Positions 41,169-49,277 of a DNA stretch of 64,000 nucleotides are shown here, one piece after another. The stretch is from an uncultured Clostridia bacterium. GTDB lineage: Bacteria; Bacillota; Clostridia; Peptostreptococcales; Anaerovoracaceae. How positions within the stretch are numbered: position 1 is the first letter of the stretch; every line of letters starts with the position of its first letter. The notes under the pieces were generated by a model that was not told the origin of the DNA, did no database searches, and worked only from the letters and a program-made list of their open reading frames with translations. The stretch covers positions 62,001 to 126,000 of the forward strand of contig CALCEY010000010.1 in assembly GCA_937900415.1 (NCBI GenBank). The letters run 5' to 3'. The position numbers and the translations under genes were made by a program.

Positions 41169-43823
41169 TTATTTCAAATCATACCAGCTGTAACCCTCGT
41201 TTACATCGGCTACAAGCTTTACCGAAAGACTTATCGCATCTTCCATATTTTTTCTCAAAAGCTCTTTGACTGCCTCTTTATCTTTTTTAGGCGCGCAAAG
41301 TATGAGCTCGTCATGAACCTGTAATAAAAGCTTTGTATCAGGAAAGTATTCCTTTAGCTTTCTGTAAACCTTTATCATGGCTAATTTTATTATATCTGCG
41401 GCGCTTCCCTGTATCGGGCTGTTCATCGCCAGTCTCTCGCCAAGCTGTCTTACCATGTAAGAAGTAGCGTTTATCTCATGTATCGGTCTTTTTCTGCCCA
41501 GTATAGTCTCGGAATATCCCTTTTCCTTGCATAAGCATATCTGCCTGTCCATGTATTCCTTAACCTTTCCATGCTTTAAAAAATATTCCTGTATATATTT
41601 TTCCGCTTCTTTTCTGCTGATGTTCAATTCCTCGCTGAGGCCGAACCCGCTCATTCCGTATATAACGCCGAAGTTCACAGCCTTAGCTCTGCTCCGCTCC
41701 TGAGGAGTAACCTTATCAAAAGGAATTCCCAAAACTCTCGACGCAGTGGCTCTGTGTATATCGTCGCCGTTATTAAAGGCTTCTATCAAATCGTCATCTT
41801 CAGAAAGATGAGCAAGAACTCTCAGCTCTATCTGGGAATAGTCTGCTCCTATAAGCACGTGTTCCTCATCATCGGCTGTAAAAGCCTTTCTCAGCGTCCT
41901 GCCAAGCTCCTGCCTTATTGGAATGTTCTGCAAGTTAGGTTCGGTACAGCTTATCCTGCCGGTTGAGGTAACGGTCTGCTGGAAATGCGCCCTTATCTTT
42001 CCGTCCTCACATATAAGGGGCTTCATGCCTTCCACATAAGTTGAATTCAGCTTGGTAAGATTTCTGTAAACAAGGACTGAATCGACTATAGGATGTTTAT
42101 CTCTGATCTTTTCGAGAACGTCGGCGCTGGTACTGTAGCCACGTTTTGTCTTCTTTCCGACTTGAGGGAGCCCCAGCGTCTCAAACAATACGTTGCCAAG
42201 CTGTAACGGAGAATTTATATTGAACTTGCAGCCGGCATGAGCATATATTTCCTCCTCTGTATTGGAAATTCTGCTCTTAAGCTCATGTCCGAACTCCTCC
42301 AGGAACTGACCGTTTACTTTTATACCTTCCTTTTCCATTGAGGCCATTACTTCAATCAGAGGAAGCTCCGCCTCCTCAAATACACGGAGCAGATTTTCCT
42401 TTTTAAGGCTTTCAAGCTGTTTCTCCTTTAAGGCTTTTACGGCAGAACCAAGCTTAACGCCGCTGTCAATCTGTTTATTCCTGCCGTCCTCAAAGAAATC
42501 CAGCTGCCCTCCTTCTGAAATATCCGCATCTGTATCTATATCGCAATGGAGCTTTTCCAAAACTATATTTTTAAGGCTATAACTGCTTTTTGCAGGCTCG
42601 AGAACATATTCGGCAACAGCGGTATCAAATACTATATTGAAATTTTCAAGCCCGAAGCTCATAAGACAATATAAGTCGTCCTTTATATCGTGACCTATTA
42701 AGGAAAATTTCAATTCGTTCAAAATTGCGGAAATGTTTTCAGGCAAAACTTTAGCAGCGTCTATATAAAAAGCGGCAAAGTCATCCATTACAAATACGCC
42801 TTCTATATAAGGAGGCTTCGTATGACTCATATTGCCGAAAACCTTAAGATAGATTTCTCCTTTTAGTTTTGAAAGCTTTTGCCGCGCCGCCTCTCCGCTT
42901 TCTATGATTTCCTTCGTAACATTCTTCTCGCAAAGCTTATATGTGTCTGCCGCTTGAGGTACTTTAAGTTTTTTTAGAAAGCTGCTGAACTCCAGTTTTG
43001 TGTATATTTCTATCAATGCTTCATAATCCGGCTCCGACAGCTTAAGCTCCTCTATTTCAAATTCTATAGGCACACAAGTATTGATCGTCGCCAATCTCTT
43101 GCTCATTACTGCCAGCTGCGCGTTTTCCTCTACTTTAGTCCTGAGCTTTTCAGAGGATATTTCTTCAGTACAAGCCAGCAGGTTTTCCATTGTTTCAAAC
43201 TGTTCGAGAAGCTTGATTCCTGTTTTTTCTCCTATTCCTGGGATTCCCGGAATGTTGTCCGAGCTGTCTCCCATAAGCCCCTTGAGATCTATAAACTGTG
43301 ACGGCGTCAGATTATACCGTTCCTTCATCTTATATGGGTCGTAAATTTCAAAATCCGTAATTCCTCTCTTGGTAATGAGAACTTTAGTCTTTTCTGTAAC
43401 TAGCTGCAAAGCATCCTTATCTCCTGTAATTATGAGGGGCTCTATTCCATTTTCTTCCGCAATTTTAGCCACCGTCCCTATTATGTCGTCAGCCTCATAT
43501 CCCTCCATTTCAAGAATTTTAATGTTCATGGCGGAAAGCACGTCTTTTATTAAAGGCATCTGCATAACTAATTCAGGGGGCATGGCCTTTCTGCCCGCTT
43601 TATATTCCTCGTACTCTAAATGACGAAAGGTAGGCGCTTTCAAATCGAAAGCAACCGTCAAATATTCCGGCTCATAATCTCCTTCTATTTTATTCAGCAT
43701 GTTTATAAAGCCGTAAACCCCTTGAGTATATACGCCTTCTGATGTGATCATAGGTCTCTGTACGGCATAGTAGGCTCTGTTTATCAGGCTGTTGCCGTCT
43801 ATAATGACGATTCTCTTATCCAT
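41169..43823 (-). CDS. polA: DNA polymerase I
   Basis: PolA fills gaps and removes RNA primers during replication and repair. I set the start at ATG 43823 (884 residues), preceded by AAAAGGAAGG. The 5' nuclease domain (residues 1-290) has VYGFINML and LMGDSSDNIPGIPGIGEKTG; the polymerase domain has motif A YSQIELRVLAHLS, motif B RSRAKAVNFGVIYGMSGFGLS and motif C LQVHDELIL. The central 3'-5' exonuclease domain lacks the canonical DxE (around KGEIYLKVFGN), so proofreading is probably lost as in other Gram-positive PolA. It is followed by coaE. Confidence 0.95.
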   Translation of the reverse strand: MDKRIVIIDGNSLINRAYYAVQRPMITSEGVYTQGVYGFINMLNKIEGDYEPEYLTVAFDLKAPTFRHLEYEEYKAGRKAMPPELVMQMPLIKDVLSAMNIKILEMEGYEADDIIGTVAKIAEENGIEPLIITGDKDALQLVTEKTKVLITKRGITDFEIYDPYKMKERYNLTPSQFIDLKGLMGDSSDNIPGIPGIGEKTGIKLLEQFETMENLLACTEEISSEKLRTKVEENAQLAVMSKRLATINTCVPIEFEIEELKLSEPDYEALIEIYTKLEFSSFLKKLKVPQAADTYKLCEKNVTKEIIESGEAARQKLSKLKGEIYLKVFGNMSHTKPPYIEGVFVMDDFAAFYIDAAKVLPENISAILNELKFSLIGHDIKDDLYCLMSFGLENFNIVFDTAVAEYVLEPAKSSYSLKNIVLEKLHCDIDTDADISEGGQLDFFEDGRNKQIDSGVKLGSAVKALKEKQLESLKKENLLRVFEEAELPLIEVMASMEKEGIKVNGQFLEEFGHELKSRISNTEEEIYAHAGCKFNINSPLQLGNVLFETLGLPQVGKKTKRGYSTSADVLEKIRDKHPIVDSVLVYRNLTKLNSTYVEGMKPLICEDGKIRAHFQQTVTSTGRISCTEPNLQNIPIRQELGRTLRKAFTADDEEHVLIGADYSQIELRVLAHLSEDDDLIEAFNNGDDIHRATASRVLGIPFDKVTPQERSRAKAVNFGVIYGMSGFGLSEELNISRKEAEKYIQEYFLKHGKVKEYMDRQICLCKEKGYSETILGRKRPIHEINATSYMVRQLGERLAMNSPIQGSAADIIKLAMIKVYRKLKEYFPDTKLLLQVHDELILCAPKKDKEAVKELLRKNMEDAISLSVKLVADVNEGYSWYDLK

Positions 43824-43906
43824 AAATACCTTCCTTTTAATTTTGTAAGCTGTACCCTGCTCGTTTATCAGGCAATCAAAGTGACATCTTGCCGTCATGG
43901 GTTTTG

Positions 43907-45511
43907 TTAAGCAATTATCTGATAAGCGTAATACATGGCGATTACCACTCCTACTATGGATTCGCCACCCAGCAGACCGGAAGCTATTATCGTACCCTTA
44001 CCTTCAGCTTCAAATTTCGGCGCCAACTTGTCGGCTATCAGCCTTACAGCTCCTCCTACTGCTGCTGTTGCAGAAAGATAGAACGGCAAATAAACTCCCA
44101 GTCCCAGAGTTATGACCGGAAAATTCACACAGTACAAAACAGCCGCCGCTATCAATCCTATGACGAATGCCGGCATGTTTGATATTCCTCCAACCATTGC
44201 AGCCACCGCCGAAGCCTGCGCTGCCGGGAACATTTCGCTTCCGAAAGCAGACGGTCCGTATGCCTTAAGTATTACAAACAAGATACATACCGAAACTACT
44301 CCGCCTATCAGTCCTCCCACGACTTCAGCCATCCACTGAGCCTTTGGGTCTGTGTTCAACATATGACCGGCCTTAAAATCGTTCATAACATCGCCCACAA
44401 GTCCACAGGCCACGGCAACTACCGCAGCTACATAAAAAGCTTCTATTTCTCCTATATGCGAAACGGCTTTCGCCGCAATCAATATTATTATTCCGAATAT
44501 TTCCATTGGATTTATACCCGACTGTCCTACGCACTGCGCGGACATGGAGGTAGTAAGCCATGTGCCTAAAATTGTCACTACAGAAGCAATAATTCCCATG
44601 TCAGTTACTACAGTAAAAGCGCAGGCCACTAAAACCATCATGAAAGGAGCCCATCTCATGCTCGTAAAGTTATCACCCAGTCTGTCCTTTATAAACATGG
44701 AACCGAATATATCCCTGGCCTTTGGAATAATTCCTTTTATCAAAATTCCGATCCCGGTTCCCACCATAAGGCCGATTCCAAGCGATGATTTTATGTCAGA
44801 TGCGGTCTGAGAATCCCAAAACCCCAGCTCTACACCTCCTATCAAGATCCCAAAATCTCCTATCAATGCGCCTAAAAACCATACTCCGATGACGACGGGG
44901 CCTATTATGTATCCTATTGATATAAGCATTGGAGAAAGCCAGATTCCCATTGCCGAACCATAGGCCGCCGCTTTTGTGCTTAAAACGGTGCTCGAGATCT
45001 TCATCTTCCAGTCTCTCAGCCAGGTGAATACTCCCGCAGCAGCCATAGAAGCGAAAAGCAGGAATACCTTTTTATCGCCCTTATCGCTTATTTTTAATGT
45101 TTCTGCAGCAGCCTGTCCCATGGCAAAGGGAAGTTCCTTTGTCACGATAAAATATTTCCGAAACAACGCGGTAAAGATAAGGCCCAGAATCACTCCTCCC
45201 AGAGTGACGGTTAAAAGTGCGCCGAGGCTTACCTCAGCGTCGGGATTGAGCATCCATATTCCAGGTATGGTAAATGCCAGACCTCCTGCAACCATGGCTC
45301 CTGCGGACATAGCTGTCTGAGTAACGTTTATTTCCTGCAAGTTTGTATTTCCGCAAAGCTTCAAAAGAAACATGGACACTAAAACCACGAACATTATCGG
45401 CCACGGCACGGAGCTCAGCTTAAGAGCTATAAACATGGAACTCATGGTAAGTACCACGCTTCCCAGCGCGCCGATAATAAGACCTCTTACGGTCAGCTGT
45501 TTTTCAGACAT
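43907..45511 (-). CDS. OPT-family transporter
   Basis: This 534-residue polytopic protein (ATG 45511, preceded by AGAGGAGAAAAATA) resembles bacterial OPT/oligopeptide transporters, with some 14-16 hydrophobic segments. Recognisable parts are the N-terminal LTVRGLIIGALGSVVLTMSSMFIALKLSS, FAMGQAAAETLKIS and MNDFKAGHMLNTDPKAQWMAEVVGGLIGG, the last being characteristic of the family. The substrate (peptides or metal chelates) is unknown. It follows the formate/nitrite channel gene and precedes polA. Confidence 0.85.
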   Translation of the reverse strand: MSEKQLTVRGLIIGALGSVVLTMSSMFIALKLSSVPWPIMFVVLVSMFLLKLCGNTNLQEINVTQTAMSAGAMVAGGLAFTIPGIWMLNPDAEVSLGALLTVTLGGVILGLIFTALFRKYFIVTKELPFAMGQAAAETLKISDKGDKKVFLLFASMAAAGVFTWLRDWKMKISSTVLSTKAAAYGSAMGIWLSPMLISIGYIIGPVVIGVWFLGALIGDFGILIGGVELGFWDSQTASDIKSSLGIGLMVGTGIGILIKGIIPKARDIFGSMFIKDRLGDNFTSMRWAPFMMVLVACAFTVVTDMGIIASVVTILGTWLTTSMSAQCVGQSGINPMEIFGIIILIAAKAVSHIGEIEAFYVAAVVAVACGLVGDVMNDFKAGHMLNTDPKAQWMAEVVGGLIGGVVSVCILFVILKAYGPSAFGSEMFPAAQASAVAAMVGGISNMPAFVIGLIAAAVLYCVNFPVITLGLGVYLPFYLSATAAVGGAVRLIADKLAPKFEAEGKGTIIASGLLGGESIVGVVIAMYYAYQIIA

Positions 45512-45590
45512 TATTTTTCTCCTCTGCTTGATGTTTTTGTTTTGCTTGATTTTATATAAAAAATATTTCCCTACATTCAGCTCTCTCAAG

Positions 45591-45607
45591 ACCGGCCAAA
45601 AGCCGGT
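45591..45607 (-). repeat. Inverted repeat between the formate channel and OPT genes
   Basis: ACCGGC and GCCGGT form a six-base-pair stem with a five-base loop. No T-tract follows on the minus strand, so it is not a clear terminator; it could limit transcription or protect mRNA ends. The gap is otherwise short and unremarkable. Confidence 0.6.
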
Positions 45608-45616
45608 AAGGCTTTT

Positions 45617-46477
45617 CTATTTAAGAAGCTCTTCTTTATGCTGAGCCCTGAACTCGTCTTTGAGCGCCAGCCAATATCCTGCGGCAACAAAAATAATTCC
45701 TCCCACCATATTGCCGAGAGTCACCGGCAGCAAATTTTCAGTAAACATGCCGATCCAGCTCAGGCTTTCAAGAGCATCGCTTCCTACACCTGAAAGCATC
45801 GTCAAGGTATCGCTTTCAGATGCCATTATTCCGGCCGATATAAAATACATATTAGCTATGCTGTGCTCAAAACCGCATGTGGCAAACAGCCATATGGGAA
45901 AAAATACTGAAACAGCCTTGCCCGCCGTGGACTTCGCTCCCGTAGATGACCAGACAGCAAGGCATACTAACCAGTTGCACAAAATTCCCGACGCTAAGCA
46001 GCTGAAAAACGTCATATTGACTTTGTTTGCAGCTATCTTAACAGTCATCGCCCCCATGTAACCGTCGCCGGAGCTGAAAATTCCCGAATTATATATGAGC
46101 CATGCGGCAAAAATACTGCCGATAAGATTTGCCGTATAGACTATCGCCCAGTTCCTGAGCATTTTTAAGACAGAAGTTTTCTTTTGAAGAACGGAAACAG
46201 TTATCAGGCAATTTCCCGTAAAAAGCTCTGCTCCCGCTAAAGTGACCATAACCAGACCGCCGGTGAAGATTCCTCCGCAAAGAATTCTGCCAAGTCCATA
46301 GGTGTCGGTCTCGAAAAGAAGGTTGAACGCTCCAATGGTTGAAGCCGCTCCGGCAAAAGCAATATATGCTCCTGCCATTATTCCCATTATTAAAAGCCGT
46401 CTGAATGAGCTTTCAGCCTTTGAAGCTCCCGCTTGAGTCAAATCGCGCGCTATTTCGGCAGGTGTGAGATGATTCAT
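45617..46477 (-). CDS. Formate/nitrite transporter family protein
   Basis: This 286-residue protein is a FNT-family channel with six membrane helices. The signature AGAELFTGNCLI, the central KVNMTFFSCLASGILCNWLVCLAVW, and the conserved His in CGFEHSIANMYFI match FocA/NirC/HSC proteins, which pass formate, nitrite or hydrosulfide as pentamers. A distinction between these ions cannot be made. No pyruvate formate-lyase or formate dehydrogenase gene is adjacent. GAAAAGATAACGAAT precedes the ATG, with AAAGGA further upstream. Confidence 0.9.
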   Translation of the reverse strand: MNHLTPAEIARDLTQAGASKAESSFRRLLIMGIMAGAYIAFAGAASTIGAFNLLFETDTYGLGRILCGGIFTGGLVMVTLAGAELFTGNCLITVSVLQKKTSVLKMLRNWAIVYTANLIGSIFAAWLIYNSGIFSSGDGYMGAMTVKIAANKVNMTFFSCLASGILCNWLVCLAVWSSTGAKSTAGKAVSVFFPIWLFATCGFEHSIANMYFISAGIMASESDTLTMLSGVGSDALESLSWIGMFTENLLPVTLGNMVGGIIFVAAGYWLALKDEFRAQHKEELLK

Positions 46478-46505
46478 ATTCGTTATCTTTTCCTTTGAAA
46501 ATTTC

Positions 46506-46522
46506 AGCTGAAAAATTCAGCT
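46506..46522 (-). repeat. Hairpin in the leader of the formate channel gene
   Basis: AGCTGAA and TTCAGCT form a seven-base-pair stem with a three-base loop, 29 bases upstream of the ATG on the minus strand. It is not followed by a T-run and does not hide the AAAGGA. Role unknown. Confidence 0.5.
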
Positions 46523-46555
46523 TTGGCGGATTTATATATGCGTTCTCAATTTATT

Positions 46556-46770
46556 TTAAAAAACCAACAGCCCATGGCTGTTGGAATTAAGCCCCAGGAT
46601 ACCGTCAGGGAGATAATTGACGCCCTATCCAAAGATAGGTGGGTACTCTGCTTCTGGCCTCTGTCTTCCCCGAATCGAGGGGGGGCGTGACATAACGCGT
46701 CGAAAACTCCGAATTCCCAATTCATAAATGTAGGTTCAATTATGATTCCCCGACGAATACCCCAGGAATA
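46556..46770 (-). ncRNA. ssrS: 6S RNA
   Basis: The 322-base gap between the formate channel and yebC holds an RNA on the minus strand. Its ends pair over a long distance: ATAATTG with CAATTAT (7 bp), GGGA with TCCC, and TCGTC with GACG(G), leaving a large central bulge. Inside are the apical hairpin CCCC-TCGATT-CGGGG and a small hairpin CCTATC-TTTG-GATAGG on the 3' side after AGTACCCAC. This is the layout of 6S RNA, which mimics an open promoter and binds SigA-RNA polymerase. The 3' end is a strong terminator and a TATAAT lies 7 bases before the predicted 5' end. The class is judged by structure, not by alignment. Confidence 0.8.
46558..46583 (-). terminator. Terminator of the 6S RNA
   Basis: A nine-base-pair stem CCAACAGCC/GGCTGTTGG with a three-base loop spans 46563-46583. 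On the minus strand it is followed by at least five T. Confidence 0.92.
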
Positions 46771-46776
46771 CTTATA

Positions 46777-46782
46777 ATTATA
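46777..46782 (-). promoter_or_regulatory. -10 element of the 6S RNA promoter
   Basis: TATAAT occurs on the minus strand seven bases before the predicted 6S 5' end. The expected -35 region, about 17 bases upstream, shows only a weak match and lies at the yebC 3' end. Confidence 0.55.
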
Positions 46783-46799
46783 AGCACAATCCTCTTTAA

Positions 46800-47528
46800 T
46801 TATTCTCCGTATAAATCAATGGAACAGTTTGTATATACTTTCTGTACATCGTCGTTATCCTCAAGAACTTCTATCATTTTTGAAAGCATTTTTATGTCGT
46901 GAGGCTCCGTCGGTGTAGATTCCACTGAAGGCACCTGCTCTACGTCTGATTCTGCGATTTCATATCCGGCTCCTGTAAGAGCATGATGAACCTCAGTATG
47001 TACTGAAGGATCGGTAACGATTTCAAAATTATCTTCGTTTACCGTCATATCTTCAGCCCCTGCCTCCAAAGCTACTTCAAGTAAAGCATCCTCATCTATA
47101 TCGTCTGTTTTTTCGATGATTATTATGCCTTTTCTTGAGAACATATATGAAACGCATCCCGGCGAACCGAGATTGCCGCCGTATTTATCAAATGTAGATC
47201 TTACCGAAGAAGTCGTTCTGTTGGTGTTATCGGTAAGGGCTTCCACTATTACGGCTACTCCTGCTACTCCGTAGCCTTCAAATCTTAATTCCTCATACGT
47301 TTCGCCTGCCAGTTCGCCCGTTCCCTTTTTTATGGCTCTGGTGATATTATCATTAGGCATGGAAATGGCCTTGGCCTTTTCTATTGCCAATCTCAATGCT
47401 GAATTGTATTCAGGATCTCCTCCGTCCTTAGCAGCAACAGTTATAATTCTGGCATATTTTGTGAACATCGCCGCTCTTTTAGAGTCCTGCGCCGCTTTCC
47501 TTCCGGCGATCGTACCGTGTCTTCCCAT
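46800..47528 (-). CDS. YebC/PmpR-family protein
   Basis: This 242-residue protein is a YebC-family member, historically called a transcriptional regulator and more recently linked to translation of difficult sequences. The start GRHGTIAGRKAAQDSKRAAMFTK, then NPEYNSALRLAIEKAK-type segment and RAIKKGTGELAGETYEELRFEGYGPAG-type segment, are diagnostic. AGGAGGTGTCTCC precedes the ATG. It is monocistronic with a consensus promoter, followed by the 6S RNA. Confidence 0.93.
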   Translation of the reverse strand: MGRHGTIAGRKAAQDSKRAAMFTKYARIITVAAKDGGDPEYNSALRLAIEKAKAISMPNDNITRAIKKGTGELAGETYEELRFEGYGVAGVAVIVEALTDNTNRTTSSVRSTFDKYGGNLGSPGCVSYMFSRKGIIIIEKTDDIDEDALLEVALEAGAEDMTVNEDNFEIVTDPSVHTEVHHALTGAGYEIAESDVEQVPSVESTPTEPHDIKMLSKMIEVLEDNDDVQKVYTNCSIDLYGE

Positions 47529-47565
47529 GGAGACACCTCCTAACTATAGTTGATTTTTCGCTGAT

Positions 47566-47594
47566 ATTATATCACTATAGGCTTATCTATTCAA
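47566..47594 (-). promoter_or_regulatory. SigA-type promoter of yebC
   Basis: TTGAAT, a 17-base spacer and TATAAT lie on the minus strand about 37 bases before the start codon. Confidence 0.85.
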
Positions 47595-47780
47595 GATGCT
47601 TGAGAAATTTTTCATGAATGAAAGCGTTCATCTCTCTTTTCAATCACTTAAAGACAGATTTCAGCTTATCCTTAAATCTTAAAATTCAAACCTTCGGAAG
47701 CTCGTATTCAAGGCCCCGGAAAACAGCTTACTTATCCTTTTTCTTTTTCTGCCCCCCTTTTCTGTTTGAGTGTTCTCTGG

Positions 47781-47786
47781 TATAAT
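47781..47786 (+). promoter_or_regulatory. Extended -10 promoter of the NhaC-type gene
   Basis: TGGTATAAT (TG extension plus perfect -10) lies 42 bases before the NhaC start; the -35 region is weak. The remaining part of the 300-base divergent gap (47600-47760) shows no gene beyond a 22-codon open frame without a ribosome-binding site. Confidence 0.7.
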
Positions 47787-47828
47787 TATTCCATTGAAAA
47801 ACACTGTTTTGAAGGGAGACCATAATTT

Positions 47829-49181
47829 ATGAACTGGAACGATATAGCAGCCTTCATTCCGCTGGCGATACTGATAGCAGGAGCTCTTATCACTAAAAAG
47901 ATTGCCGAAATGATGATTTTAGCCTCTTTTGCAGGAGCTGTTTTTTTATATGGTTCAAACTTTTTTTCAGGATATATAGATATGTTCTATCAATCTCTTT
48001 CAAACTCTTCTTATCAATTTGTGCTGATAATTCTCGTCGGCTTCGGCGGAATGATAAAGCTTTTTCAGGAATCGGGAGCTTTGATGGGCTTTGGCAATCT
48101 GGTGCATAAATTCGCAAAAGGTCAGAAAAAACCGCTGATCATAAGTCTGCTCATGGCAGTTATAATGTTTGTGGACGATTATCTCAGCACCTTAGCCGTC
48201 GCCTTTTCCATGAAGGATGTAACCGACAGAAATCATATTCCGAGAGAACACCTTGCATATCAGACCAATTCGGCAGCGGCTTGCTTCTGCGTTTTAATAC
48301 CGTTTTCCAGCTGGACAGCCTTTAACGTGGGGCTTATTTCACAGCAGGGACTCGGATATTCCGATTATATAAACGCGCTGCCCTACATGTTCTATCCAGT
48401 TATAACTATAGCGATATGCGTTCTCATGGATTTGCAGCTTCTCCCAAAGATGGGCACAATAAAAAGAAGCTATGAAAGAATTGCCTCAGGCGGTCCTGCT
48501 TTTGTGGAGGAAAAGGGACAGGCTTCTATAGTCAGTATAGATATGCCGGAAAATACAAAGCCTTCCTCCGCCTTCGGCGCTATAATACCTATATTCGTGC
48601 TTATTGTGTTCGTGCTGATATATGATAACGACTTGATTCACGGTCTGCTTGCCGCAATAGCTGTCCAGGCAGTGATGTACATAGGGCAAAGGATAATGAC
48701 TTTATCCGATTTTATGAAATTCTTTTTCGACGGAGCCAAATCTATGTGCTCCATGGCTATAGTCATATGCTTTGCTTTTATGCTCAGCTCGGCCAATGAG
48801 CAGCTTGGACTTTTCGATATAATAATCGGAGGCGTCGGCGGCGCCGTTCCTCCTGCTCTTCTCCCCTTGCTGGTATTTATCATAGTCGCTTTTACTACCT
48901 TTGCCACCTCGGGCTATTGGATGGTACAGATAATTTCCATACCTATCTTCATCCCTGTTGCGTTCTCCATGGAAGTAAATTCTGCTGTGATATTGGCTGC
49001 CATCATGTCAGGCGTTACTTTAGGATGCACAATGTGCTTTTATTCCGAGCCTGTCTTCATGACTTCAGCCAGCACGGGAGTCTCCAACTTAAAAATAGTC
49101 AAATCTACTTTTCCTTATGCTATGATAGGGGCTGTCCTTAGCGCAGCAGGATATTTAGCCGCAGGTCTGCTCCATCTTTAA
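47829..49181 (+). CDS. NhaC-type Na+/H+ antiporter
   Basis: This 450-residue polytopic protein belongs to the NhaC superfamily, with about 11-12 hydrophobic segments. Typical parts are IMFVDDYLSTLAVAFSM and REHLAYQTNSAAACFCVLIPFSSWTAF, matching the conserved membrane core of the group. Paralogues in the family transport organic anions or amino acids instead of Na+, so specificity is open. AGGGAGACC precedes the ATG. It is monocistronic and convergent with the BadF-like gene. Confidence 0.85.
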   Translation: MNWNDIAAFIPLAILIAGALITKKIAEMMILASFAGAVFLYGSNFFSGYIDMFYQSLSNSSYQFVLIILVGFGGMIKLFQESGALMGFGNLVHKFAKGQKKPLIISLLMAVIMFVDDYLSTLAVAFSMKDVTDRNHIPREHLAYQTNSAAACFCVLIPFSSWTAFNVGLISQQGLGYSDYINALPYMFYPVITIAICVLMDLQLLPKMGTIKRSYERIASGGPAFVEEKGQASIVSIDMPENTKPSSAFGAIIPIFVLIVFVLIYDNDLIHGLLAAIAVQAVMYIGQRIMTLSDFMKFFFDGAKSMCSMAIVICFAFMLSSANEQLGLFDIIIGGVGGAVPPALLPLLVFIIVAFTTFATSGYWMVQIISIPIFIPVAFSMEVNSAVILAAIMSGVTLGCTMCFYSEPVFMTSASTGVSNLKIVKSTFPYAMIGAVLSAAGYLAAGLLHL

Positions 49182-49199
49182 AGTTTACGCATTAAAAAT

Positions 49200-49257
49200 C
49201 CCCGTTCAGCGAAGGCAATACCATCAACGAAAAGTTGTGGTCCTTCTCTGAACGGGG
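49200..49257. terminator. Long imperfect bidirectional hairpin terminator
   Basis: The stem CCCCGTTCAG/CTGAACGGGG (10 bp) continues through GAAGG/CCTTC and ACCA-CAAC/GTTG-TGGT around loop GAAAA. On the minus strand it is followed by ATTTTTAATG; on the plus strand by ATTGTTTATG. It separates the convergent nhaC-type and BadF-like genes and likely terminates both. Confidence 0.85.
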
Positions 49258-49277
49258 ATTGTTTATGAATTGTTCAT

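Noticed and set aside
47623..47691. 22-codon plus-strand frame in the yebC/nhaC gap
   Set aside because: No ribosome-binding site and no protein-like features.
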